Origin: Bacteroidales bacterium
Lineage (GTDB): Bacteria; Bacteroidota; Bacteroidia; Bacteroidales; F082
Length of the DNA: 53,673 nucleotides
NCBI GenBank assembly: GCA_017427985.1
Contig: JAFRRS010000005.1
Coordinates: 1-53,673 of the forward strand
Reading direction: 5' to 3'
Of the stretch, positions 13,283 to 20,082 are shown piece by piece. The notes under the pieces were generated by a model, which searched no databases, had not been told where the DNA came from, and worked only from the letters and a program-made list of their open reading frames with translations. Positions within the stretch are counted from its first letter, which is position 1, and every line of letters starts with the position of its first letter. Made by a program: the position numbers and the translations under genes.

Positions 13283-13357
13283 GGGACGGTAGCTCAGTTG
13301 GTTTAGAGCGCATGCTTGACAGGCATGAGGTCACAAGTTCGATCCTTGTTCGCCCCA
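13283..13357 (+). tRNA. tRNA-Val (GAC)
   Basis: Anticodon stem CATGC/GCATG with loop TTGACAG gives anticodon GAC. T-arm ACAAG/CTTGT and acceptor GGGACGG/TCGCCCC (one A-C mismatch) complete the cloverleaf. It heads the pair of valine tRNAs. Confidence 0.93.
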
Positions 13358-13362
13358 CGAAA

Positions 13363-13381
13363 ACGCCGACGGCGTTTTTTT
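13363..13381 (+). terminator. Hairpin with T-run between the two tRNA-Val genes
   Basis: ACGCC-GAC-GGCGT followed by seven T. It would end or thin out transcription after tRNA-Val(GAC), only a few bases ahead of the second tRNA. Confidence 0.65.
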
Positions 13382-13384
13382 ATT

Positions 13385-13459
13385 GGGTCGTTAGCCCAGT
13401 TGGTTTAGAGCGCTGCCTTCACACGGCAGAGGTCACTGGTTCGAGTCCAGTACGACCCA
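13385..13459 (+). tRNA. tRNA-Val (CAC), prophage attachment gene
   Basis: Acceptor GGGTCGT/ACGACCC, anticodon stem CTGCC/GGCAG with loop TTCACAC giving anticodon CAC. The prophage recombined within its T-arm/acceptor 3' half; the attL copy keeps the tRNA whole, because the phage brought an identical 3' end. Confidence 0.95.
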
Positions 13460-13463
13460 CAAA
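13432..13463. repeat. attL core
   Basis: Thirty-two bases beginning GTCACTGGTTCG and ending GACCCACAAA are identical to 53642-53673. They cover the T-arm and 3' acceptor of tRNA-Val and four bases beyond. The paired copy ends exactly at the right edge of the window. Confidence 0.93.
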
Positions 13464-13476
13464 TTCAAATAACCGC

Positions 13477-13544
13477 CAAATTATCAGTGAGTTACATCCG
13501 ATAATTTGAAAAACGGAGGAAAAAACTCCGGCAAAATCACGGCA
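13477..13544. promoter_or_regulatory. attL arm: inverted repeat and paired CGGCA sites
   Basis: A 9-bp inverted repeat (CAAATTATC at 13477-13485, GATAATTTG at 13500-13508) is followed by two CGGCA repeats exactly 11 bases apart (13529 and 13540). The same pair with the same spacing is next to attR. These are candidate integrase arm-type or Xis sites. Confidence 0.5.
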
Positions 13545-13593
13545 AAAGTTTTTTTGGAGGTTTTTCGAGATTCGAAGAACTTCCAAAAAAAAA

Positions 13594-14772
13594 ATGTCTA
13601 ATCGCAATCAGCAATTTTCAGAATCTTCCAATAGAACGCCACTAATTGACTTTTACCCAGCAATCCTGAAGCACACTAAGTCAGAAGGATGGCTCATTGA
13701 GTTCAAATACCTCAACCCCATTTCAGGAGAGATGGAGCGTGGCCGTCACTACATGAACAGGCTGATTAACTCATACCAAAGGAAGCAAGACGGCATCGAG
13801 CACGCCAAGAAAATCTGCTACGAGATAACCAACAAACTCAAAGGAGGATGGACACCTGTATTCGAATCAGACAACCAGCGCCTGTACACACCTATTGAGA
13901 AACTTCGTGAGTTATATCTGAACGACAAACGAGGCGTGGTAAGAGACGCGACAATGCAAAGCTATTCGAGCATGACACACATTTTCAACGAATGGCTGAA
14001 GCTGTCAAACCGGCTCGGAAAGGTCACAGGAGCATTCAGGCGCGACGATGCCGTCTATTACATGGATTATATCACTGCCAAGAAAGTGAGCAACAGAAGC
14101 TACAACAATATGCTCAAAGGTATGCGAGCTTTCTTCTCATGGGCCCTCGAGCACTGCTATATTAAAGAAAACCCATTCTCAACTCTGAAAACAAAAAAGA
14201 AAGAAGAGAAAAAACGCAAACCTATCGATGCGGCCACTCGTCAGAAGATTCGGAAATACCTCGAAAAGAAAAAACCTCAACTGCTTACTGTATGTATGCT
14301 GGTATATAACGCAGCAATGAGACCAAAAGAAATCGCAAACATAAAAATAGAGGATCTGCACTTGGCGCAACACTACATAAGTGTCAACAGCGACAATGCA
14401 AAAAACGGCAAGGCTCGATGCGCGACCATAAGCAAGGAAATCATAAAAAGGCTTGTGCCATTGGCCAGCCAACCAGGAAACTTCTATCTGTTTGGGATGA
14501 ATGAGGATTTGCAGCCCGACAGGAAGCGATGCGCATTGTCAAAATTCAGAAAACTCTGGCAGGATATGCGCGATGAACTGAACTTGCCTGATGAGTTTCA
14601 ATTGTATTCGCTTCGCGACACCGGCATGATCGACTTGCTGCACAACGGAGTGAACGAACTCAGTGTGCAGCATCACTACGACCATTCGTCATTGAGGATT
14701 CAGGCGATGTACACAAACCATTACGATCCCGGACTCAACGAGACCATATTCAAAAATTCACCTAAATTTTAG
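13594..14772 (+). CDS. Phage tyrosine integrase
   Basis: This enzyme integrates and excises the prophage at tRNA-Val. The 392-residue protein has an N-terminal arm-binding region, a SAM-like core-binding domain (about 100-200) and the catalytic domain with Arg243 in AMRPKEIANI, Arg341 in YSLRDTG (Tyr replaces the usual first His), His364 in YDHSS and nucleophile Tyr373 in AMYTNHY. It is adjacent to attL and on the opposite strand from the lysis genes, meeting the spanin gene tail to tail with two bases between them. Confidence 0.93.
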   Translation: MSNRNQQFSESSNRTPLIDFYPAILKHTKSEGWLIEFKYLNPISGEMERGRHYMNRLINSYQRKQDGIEHAKKICYEITNKLKGGWTPVFESDNQRLYTPIEKLRELYLNDKRGVVRDATMQSYSSMTHIFNEWLKLSNRLGKVTGAFRRDDAVYYMDYITAKKVSNRSYNNMLKGMRAFFSWALEHCYIKENPFSTLKTKKKEEKKRKPIDAATRQKIRKYLEKKKPQLLTVCMLVYNAAMRPKEIANIKIEDLHLAQHYISVNSDNAKNGKARCATISKEIIKRLVPLASQPGNFYLFGMNEDLQPDRKRCALSKFRKLWQDMRDELNLPDEFQLYSLRDTGMIDLLHNGVNELSVQHHYDHSSLRIQAMYTNHYDPGLNETIFKNSPKF

Positions 14773-14774
14773 GT

Positions 14775-15362
14775 TTATGACCGGCTTATTGTTTTAACGA
14801 AGCCAATCATTATTTTCTTGATAAAGTCAATTATAGGCTTTCTTTTAAGATACAGCAAGAAGACTGCCACTATTGAAGCAACAATTATTATTGTGCCACG
14901 CGTCGAATTGGTTTTCTTTTCAGTATGTGTAACTATCTCAATATCAGATTGAGATGTTTCGGCCGTTTTTGCTATTGTATCAGTTTCAATGCTTTCATGT
15001 AATTCATTCTTATGCGTTGATTCCGATTTATAAGTTGTTTGCTTGATTGATTTAACATTATTAAACGAGCCGATTATATCACCATCAGATGTTATGGTGA
15101 CAGTTGTGTTTACATTCGAAGCATTTGTTGCCGTAGAATCTGACGTGCTCTGTTGTTGCAATTCTTGAAATGTGATTTCAGTCACAACTACTGTAGTGTT
15201 TTCGTCAGTTGATTCCGTCCCAAACACTTCGGTTGAAGTGTGCGCCTGATATGATGTTTCTGTTGTGTCGGCCGTATGCATTGATATTGACTCCGCCGAT
15301 TTCTTCGATGTTACGCATGATGCCAGGAAAAGGCATAATGCTATGATAAAGAATTTTTTCAT
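14775..15362 (-). CDS. Putative unimolecular spanin (lipoprotein with C-terminal TM)
   Basis: The 195-residue protein starts with a lipoprotein signal (lipobox LASC, Cys16), has a long Ser/Thr-rich polar middle (about 17-150) and ends with a single membrane helix (TIIIVASIVAVFLLYL, about 153-170) and a basic tail. This outer-membrane lipid anchor plus inner-membrane helix in one chain is the architecture of u-spanins (phage T1 gp11 type), which fuse the two membranes in the last lysis step. Its ATG overlaps the stop of the upstream lysis enzyme (ATGA). Function is inferred from architecture and place; no sequence match was made. Confidence 0.7.
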   Translation of the reverse strand: MKKFFIIALCLFLASCVTSKKSAESISMHTADTTETSYQAHTSTEVFGTESTDENTTVVVTEITFQELQQQSTSDSTATNASNVNTTVTITSDGDIIGSFNNVKSIKQTTYKSESTHKNELHESIETDTIAKTAETSQSDIEIVTHTEKKTNSTRGTIIIVASIVAVFLLYLKRKPIIDFIKKIMIGFVKTISRS

Positions 15363-15775
15363 ATAATGTTGATTAAGGCTTTACCGCCGTTAGACTCTAT
15401 TAAATTTGTTATTTTACCCTCCCAAAATTTGGAATTGAGAACCATTCCTTTTTTCTTGTTTTCGCCTGGAAGAATACAAGCCTCTGTATCCTCCACTTTA
15501 TTGCCAGAATGAATTCTCACACCGGTGAAATCTGGTACATTAAGCAGTATCGGCAAACGACGTTTGAACTTTTGCGAATATGTAATTATAACTTCATAAG
15601 TACCAGCTGGTATGGCGGTCTTACCAGGCACTTTTTTTTCTTTTGTCAAATCTCTAACCTTGGGTTCCAATGTATTGCACCAAAATTCTCCATTTACATA
15701 GAATCGGCCAATCGTGTAGTTTTCAGTCGGCCAACGTCTTTCTAATTTAAGTTGTAAGGTTTTATTTTGTAACAT
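15359..15775 (-). CDS. DUF5675 protein, putative L,D-transpeptidase-like lysis enzyme
   Basis: The 138-residue protein matches the DUF5675 pattern: LERRWPTENYTIGRFYVNG, TLEP, IPAGTYEV, then GVRIHSGN and DTEACILPG. The His...Cys arrangement resembles the active site of YkuD-type L,D-transpeptidases, suggesting action on peptidoglycan peptides. It is translationally coupled to the spanin gene and has its own late promoter, so it is the best endolysin candidate in the prophage. The ATG at 15775 is used; the frame extends upstream but crosses the promoter and terminator. Confidence 0.7.
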   Translation of the reverse strand: MLQNKTLQLKLERRWPTENYTIGRFYVNGEFWCNTLEPKVRDLTKEKKVPGKTAIPAGTYEVIITYSQKFKRRLPILLNVPDFTGVRIHSGNKVEDTEACILPGENKKKGMVLNSKFWEGKITNLIESNGGKALINII

Positions 15776-15792
15776 AACTCTTTGAATTTTAG

Positions 15793-15827
15793 GCAAAGAT
15801 ATGTTGCATTTGCAACACGGAAATGAC
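15793..15827 (-). promoter_or_regulatory. Late promoter, lysis cassette
   Basis: Minus-strand GTCATT, 20 bases, TATCTTTGC. It is one of five sites with identical spacing in the prophage and lies 18 bases upstream of the lysis-enzyme ATG. The T-run of the reverse-transcriptase terminator abuts it. Confidence 0.75.
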
Positions 15828-15851
15828 AAAAAAAGGAGCCTCATCGGCTCC
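15828..15851 (-). terminator. Terminator after the reverse transcriptase gene
   Basis: Stem GGAGCC/GGCTCC with a 5-base loop followed by seven T on the minus strand, 24 bases after the RT stop codon. It closes the DGR operon. Confidence 0.85.
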
Positions 15852-15875
15852 CTGGAGTTGCGTAGATACCTGTTT

Positions 15876-17498
15876 TTATTCGAATGTGATTTGTGACAGT
15901 TCGTCGAGTTCTGCCACTGTTGGCTCATGGTCGAAACGCATTTCAATCCACTGTTTCATACCTTCTACAGGTACTGTTGTCTGATTTTCACCTTCGCCTT
16001 CAGTCCTGGTCATGTCCTCGATTTTGGCGCGACCAATCCATTGGTTGTCATTGATTTTTTCTTTGGCGATTGCCTTTTCTGCCGGTCCGAATGACCGTGT
16101 CGGTTGAGATTTAGCCATAGCGATAATACTTTTTACATAATTATTAATACGCCGCCTGTTACGCTTTATCCTCCGATTTATACGTGCCTTGGTCTTGTAT
16201 CTCTTTCGGACTGTCATCTTATAAAAGTTCTCCCTGTCAGGATACATGACTTTCGACCAAACCTCAAAAACCATCATACTGATTTCCTTGCGTTTGTTGA
16301 ACTCATCGAGATGCTGAAGCATACCGAGGTAGCTGTTGATTGTCGCTGCAAATTTCTCACAATTCTCAATTTGAAAAGCGACATTATCGCGAGCTTGCTC
16401 ATTCCACCAGTGTATCTTCTTGAAACACTTTGTAATACTTCGGTTTGATGAATAGGTCCTGCCTGGCAGCTGCATCACATTGAGTATCTTTATTCCCTTG
16501 CTAAAATGCTGGAAATAATACTTGTTAGGATGAATTGTCAGGTCAATTTCCCTGTATTTGTCACGAATCAGCGGTATATCATGCAGGATTTTCGCTTTTT
16601 CATTTGCAATCCAGCTGTCATCTATTGAACGGCTGTAGTTTTCGCCATAGCCGAGATCAAAAACTATGAAATAGTCAATCGGTGTGAGATATAGATTCGC
16701 ACTCTCATTTGTCGGCAGCAAGCCGATAGGAATTCCCTGCCATGTCGGATGATTGAACAAACTTTTATGTGGCGGAAGCAAATTCCAATGCGACATCGGC
16801 GACATCCTGATTGCATTCACTCTCGGGTCTGTCATTAGACGCACTGTCAAGAGCCACTTCAGAATTTCCTTATCCCAATGGTCATAATACAGGTCTATGA
16901 GCAACATCCACATTGAATGAAGTCTGTATTTGTCGATACTCATATAATATGACTGAACGTCATATTTCATAATCCACCAATCAGGATGATTGTGTACACA
17001 GTCATCGAACGTGGCTTTTATCATGCGGTTTGATTCTTTTGTTCCCAATTCCGCACGACACGCCGGAGCGTTATGCAGCAGGACCTTGTTCATCAGAGGC
17101 TCGACTCGGAAGCTTATCCATGTGTCAACGATACGGTCTCTGGCCACTGACTCAAATATCTCTCTGATTGTCGGATAAAACGTTATAAAAACCCTCAATG
17201 GCTCCGGTCTGTATCTTCTTTCGACAATAGAATCAACAAGCTCTACGAGCCTGTATTGATGCCATACGATAAATTCAGCAACACTGTTTGTGTTTCTTTT
17301 ACCTGCAATAAATGAAAAATAGGCTTCACGAAATCCTGTGTCAAGTTCATTTCTTTGTATATCGGTCAGGACAAAACCGCCTGCATCATGTTGAAAAGCC
17401 GAAACTGCACGCACGTAGTTAGCATTGTTCTTATTGTTGTTGTTCTGATTACCATTGTTCAGATTGATGTACCACGCGTTAGTGCCAGATAACTCCAT
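15876..17498 (-). CDS. DGR reverse transcriptase
   Basis: The enzyme copies the template RNA into error-prone cDNA, misincorporating at template adenines. The 540-residue protein has, in order: a template-repeat-encoded N-terminus (residues 2-35), the DGR-type YRPEPLRVFITFYPTIREIF region, motif A KYDVQSYYMSID (about 178-189), GIPIG (about 255) and the catalytic box SIDD (about 291-294) where most relatives have YxDD. The IGxxxSQ signature of DGR enzymes reads IGLLPTN here. A basic C-terminal tail (about 420-460) could bind RNA. The ATG at 17498 is three bases before the template repeat; no other in-frame ATG occurs before the conserved core, so translation through the repeat is likely. Confidence 0.9.
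   Translation of the reverse strand: MELSGTNAWYINLNNGNQNNNNKNNANYVRAVSAFQHDAGGFVLTDIQRNELDTGFREAYFSFIAGKRNTNSVAEFIVWHQYRLVELVDSIVERRYRPEPLRVFITFYPTIREIFESVARDRIVDTWISFRVEPLMNKVLLHNAPACRAELGTKESNRMIKATFDDCVHNHPDWWIMKYDVQSYYMSIDKYRLHSMWMLLIDLYYDHWDKEILKWLLTVRLMTDPRVNAIRMSPMSHWNLLPPHKSLFNHPTWQGIPIGLLPTNESANLYLTPIDYFIVFDLGYGENYSRSIDDSWIANEKAKILHDIPLIRDKYREIDLTIHPNKYYFQHFSKGIKILNVMQLPGRTYSSNRSITKCFKKIHWWNEQARDNVAFQIENCEKFAATINSYLGMLQHLDEFNKRKEISMMVFEVWSKVMYPDRENFYKMTVRKRYKTKARINRRIKRNRRRINNYVKSIIAMAKSQPTRSFGPAEKAIAKEKINDNQWIGRAKIEDMTRTEGEGENQTTVPVEGMKQWIEMRFDHEPTVAELDELSQITFE
17394..17495 (-). repeat. DGR template repeat (TR)
   Basis: This 102-base segment aligns without gaps to the variable repeat at 18323-18424. 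It differs at 15 positions, every one an A in the minus-strand template (34 A in total by my count). It is rich in AAY codons, which is typical of TRs. It ends with the invariant GTGCGTGCAGTTTCGGC, the probable initiation-of-mutagenic-homing end. It is also the 5' coding end of the RT gene. Confidence 0.96.
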
Positions 17499-17610
17499 AA
17501 ATTCTTCCAAGTATTTGACTTAGCTGTAAATGACAGCCGGAAGCCCTTTTCAATCATAATTGATAGTTCACCCAGGATTGAGCTTGTTAGCGAACCTGGT
17601 CCCGACTTAT

Positions 17611-18024
17611 TTACCGAAATTGAGGGGAAGGGGTAAATCGTTGATTATTAGCAACATCCGCGAAATACTTCCTTAACCCTTTCGTTTGTTTTGCGATTTT
17701 GTCCGTTTGCCGATATATTAGATTTAGTTTATTATCTGGCAAGCCACAACGGCTGGCCAACAGTTCAAGTATTGAGTTAATCGTATCAAGTTTATACAAA
17801 AATTGTTGAAGCTTCAGCGCTCTATGGTTGAAGTCTGTCAGGGTCTGTGACGCATGGTAGCACTCCAACATATCTGATATCAGGTTCTGGATTCTATATC
17901 CGTAACCATATTTATAGCGATGAGTGAAATCATTTTGAATGTCATCCAACAAAGCAGCCAAAGCCTTAGTGTCATTCAACAGCGGAGGTTTGGGCTTAAG
18001 CGGTTTATTATTCAATTCATTCAT
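17611..18024 (-). CDS. Avd-like DGR accessory protein
   Basis: The 137-residue, basic, all-helical protein has the length and helix pattern of the accessory variability determinant (Avd), a four-helix-bundle protein that forms a pentamer and binds the RT and template RNA. Helices run at about residues 18-38, 45-60, 65-90 and 100-125. It lies between the variable and template repeats, where avd lies in the Bordetella phage DGR. Its ATG overlaps the stop of the preceding small gene (TAATG). Family call rests on pattern and context. Confidence 0.8.
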   Translation of the reverse strand: MNELNNKPLKPKPPLLNDTKALAALLDDIQNDFTHRYKYGYGYRIQNLISDMLECYHASQTLTDFNHRALKLQQFLYKLDTINSILELLASRCGLPDNKLNLIYRQTDKIAKQTKGLRKYFADVANNQRFTPSPQFR

Positions 18025-18239
18025 TATAAAAGAAAAGGATCTGCTGGTACGACATTATTTGTGTGATGCCAATAATTATGATATCGATAATCACTATAAA
18101 ACAACCAAGCATAACACGCTGTATGTTTTTCCAAATCGCTCGTAAACAAACTTAGTTCATTACGAGAAACATACAAAGCTTCAGCGTCATTCGACGGCTG
18201 AAGCTTTGGCCTTTGAGTTGTGTCTTGCAGTGTATTCAT
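18024..18239 (-). CDS. Small DGR-associated protein of unknown function
   Basis: The 71-residue protein, starting at the ATG at 18239, has no motif that I recognise. It is tyrosine- and histidine-rich in its C-terminal half (YRYHNYWHHTN). Its stop overlaps the avd start, so both are translated from one message starting at the promoter at 18282-18313. Coupling to avd suggests a role in the retroelement, which is inference. Confidence 0.6.
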   Translation of the reverse strand: MNTLQDTTQRPKLQPSNDAEALYVSRNELSLFTSDLEKHTACYAWLFYSDYRYHNYWHHTNNVVPADPFLL

Positions 18240-18252
18240 GTTTTCAAAATCG

Positions 18253-18267
18253 AGCGGCTTCGCCGCT
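18253..18267. promoter_or_regulatory. GC-rich hairpin downstream of the variable repeat
   Basis: AGCGGC-GAA-GCCGCT on the minus strand forms a compact 6-bp stem in an otherwise AT-rich spacer, 55 bases past the end of the VR. DGR target sites in Bordetella phage carry a hairpin or cruciform just after VR that boosts retargeting. Position here is further away. Confidence 0.4.
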
Positions 18268-18281
18268 ATATGATTGGACTG

Positions 18282-18313
18282 CAAAAATAATAAATTTTTA
18301 ATTACAAATACAA
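18282..18313 (-). promoter_or_regulatory. Promoter of the avd-TR-RT operon
   Basis: Minus-strand TTGT, 20 bases, TATTTTTG. It lies between the variable gene and the accessory genes, and lacks the GTCRYT element of the late promoters, so the mutagenic machinery may be made independently of virion genes. Confidence 0.55.
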
Positions 18314-18319
18314 TTGAGA

Positions 18320-19312
18320 TTAAAAAGCCGAAACTGCACGCACGGAGTAAGCAGTGTACTTATTGTAGTTGGACTGATAACCAGAGAGCAGATTGAGGTA
18401 CCACGCGTAAGGGCCAGATAACTCGGTTGAAGTCCAATTGTAATCGTTTGTCAAAGCAGTACCGCCCATCACTGTCAAGCAGGCATTGATGGCTGCTTTG
18501 TTGATATACATGAGATACATGATGCCGAAAGCCGGCAAATCCCATTTACCTGCGCCGATTGTTCCTGATGAATAACGACGGCAAGCCTCAGCTGCCGGTG
18601 CTCCCTTTGTCGCAGGATTACCAGTGTAAGAAACTGTATATTCGTCAATGTGGCCTGATGTGCTATGGTCGGTAAGAGCCTCTCCGTTCCATCCAGGATT
18701 CAATCTCGCCAGAACCTTATCCGTGTTCCCTTTCGAGTCGAAATCATTGATTGCATCTTTCTGATACAAATCAGGAAGCGTTTCAATGTCTGTACCACGA
18801 CCGCCCCATGCACAAGTACCTTGTTCCACATTAGTCAAACCTATACGGAACTGATGTTCGGCTGTAACAACCACAACAGACTGTGCTGTCTTGCCCTGCC
18901 CTTCGGTAGCCCAATCAGCAGCTGCTATCAAACTTCCGTCGGTTGCTTCACACCAAATGCCAAGCGGCGCCATATCGCAATCATAGAAGAAGTCCACGTC
19001 ACGAGCTGTGCGGTCAGATGTGAAGCTCTGCGACACAGGTGACGTCTCGCCATAAGCGTCCACCCCTACCGAATAAGAAACACCGCGTTTCACATAACAG
19101 TAGGCTATTCCCCTGCTGCCATCGACAATGAGCGGTGTCTTATAGGTGCGCTGCACCGCGTTCTCGGTTGTGGTTATTGTTGCAAAAAGTCCGTTGATGA
19201 ATCCTTCATGCGAAGTGGCACGGACCACCACTTTCTCCACCATGTTGTCAATAAGATCAACAACCTGATTCTTGAGTTCTGCGACTCTTAATCCTCTTCC
19301 TGTGAAATCCAT
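18320..19312 (-). CDS. DGR-diversified tail protein, probable receptor-binding protein
   Basis: The 330-residue protein is the retroelement target. The N-terminal part (about 1-110) has beta-rich, Ig-like character; the C-terminal part (about 170-330) is a DUF1566 / C-type-lectin-like domain with WDLPAFGIMYLMYINKAAI and the final VRAVSAF. The last 34 residues are variable, including surface positions occupied by Pro, Tyr, Leu, Ser and Thr in place of template Asn. It follows tail-tip and holin genes, so it is likely displayed at the tail tip and sets host range. Confidence 0.88.
   Translation of the reverse strand: MDFTGRGLRVAELKNQVVDLIDNMVEKVVVRATSHEGFINGLFATITTTENAVQRTYKTPLIVDGSRGIAYCYVKRGVSYSVGVDAYGETSPVSQSFTSDRTARDVDFFYDCDMAPLGIWCEATDGSLIAAADWATEGQGKTAQSVVVVTAEHQFRIGLTNVEQGTCAWGGRGTDIETLPDLYQKDAINDFDSKGNTDKVLARLNPGWNGEALTDHSTSGHIDEYTVSYTGNPATKGAPAAEACRRYSSGTIGAGKWDLPAFGIMYLMYINKAAINACLTVMGGTALTNDYNWTSTELSGPYAWYLNLLSGYQSNYNKYTAYSVRAVSAF
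18323..18424 (-). repeat. DGR variable repeat (VR)
   Basis: This is the last 102 coding bases of the tail protein before its stop codon. Compared with TR, 15 substitutions change 12 amino acids and none is synonymous (for example Asn to Tyr, Ser, Thr or Leu). Identity is complete in the final 24 bases. Sequence similarity stops abruptly at both ends. Confidence 0.96.
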
Positions 19313-19313
19313 A

Positions 19314-19595
19314 TTACCACATGATTTTAGGGTTTAACAATGCAATGTTTGAAGTAATCTTCAGGAACTCATACTTTTTCAAGCCATAAAGCGGTTCATG
19401 AAGATAGCCGGTGAATTTCTTCGTTTCCGGATGAGGCGTAAACGTCTGCGAATCGGTTGAACGATAGAATGTCAGTGTCGCCTCGGCGCTTTTGTCCGAA
19501 GTCTCTACATACAGCATAGGCACTTGATCAGTGTCGTTAGTGATTTGAAACGGTTTGATGGTCAAACCGCCATCGAGGAGTGTTAAATCTTGCAT
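19314..19595 (-). CDS. Phage protein of unknown function upstream of the DGR target
   Basis: The 93-residue protein has no motif that I recognise; it looks beta-rich (YVETSDKSAEATLTFYRSTD). Its stop is one base from the ATG of the diversified protein, so the two are co-translated. It could be a chaperone or adaptor of the receptor-binding protein, but nothing in the sequence proves it. Confidence 0.6.
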   Translation of the reverse strand: MQDLTLLDGGLTIKPFQITNDTDQVPMLYVETSDKSAEATLTFYRSTDSQTFTPHPETKKFTGYLHEPLYGLKKYEFLKITSNIALLNPKIMW

Positions 19596-19598
19596 AAT

Positions 19599-20078
19599 TT
19601 AATTATTTTGATTTGTATTCTTATGTTCCACAACATCCTCCAGCCCCTCATGGTTTGTCTTCCTGCCTATCAGAGCGAGAATGCCTTTGATTGATATTTG
19701 CAGACCTCTTTTCTCCAATATGTTGTTAAGACAGCTTGAGCCCTCTATAATGAATATGAGCCCCATCATAATAGCCGGAAGCATTTTATAGTTGTATGTT
19801 ATACCCAGAGACGAAGCGAACAAAACCCAGCAGGAATAGCCAATAATCTTGTTTGTGGTCCTTCTGAAAGCCGATGAGAATGTAATGCGTTCCTTACGGT
19901 GTTTTGCCGCCTGAATGCCCCAAATAAGGTCTGCGAGTATTACACACAGTGTCGGTATTATGTATATGCAGGCGATACCAAACACATCCTCAATATAATG
20001 GAGGAGTGTAACGCCCAATGTCGTTTCTATTAAAAGCATTTTAGGATTTGCCACGAAATGTGTTACTGTTTTAAACAT
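19599..20078 (-). CDS. Phage holin family protein
   Basis: The 159-residue membrane protein has several hydrophobic helices (about 15-50, 75-100 and 105-125) with the DLIWGIQAAKHRKE loop typical of the phage holin/toxin-secretion family (holin 4 type). It would open the inner membrane at lysis. It is separated from the other lysis genes by the DGR. A polar C-terminal tail faces the cytoplasm. Confidence 0.75.
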   Translation of the reverse strand: MFKTVTHFVANPKMLLIETTLGVTLLHYIEDVFGIACIYIIPTLCVILADLIWGIQAAKHRKERITFSSAFRRTTNKIIGYSCWVLFASSLGITYNYKMLPAIMMGLIFIIEGSSCLNNILEKRGLQISIKGILALIGRKTNHEGLEDVVEHKNTNQNN

Positions 20079-20082
20079 TTTA

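Noticed and set aside
13188..13358. 57-codon N-terminal extension of DPP IV
   Set aside because: It translates the antisense of tRNA-Val and the promoters, and a signal peptide starts at the ATG at 13187.
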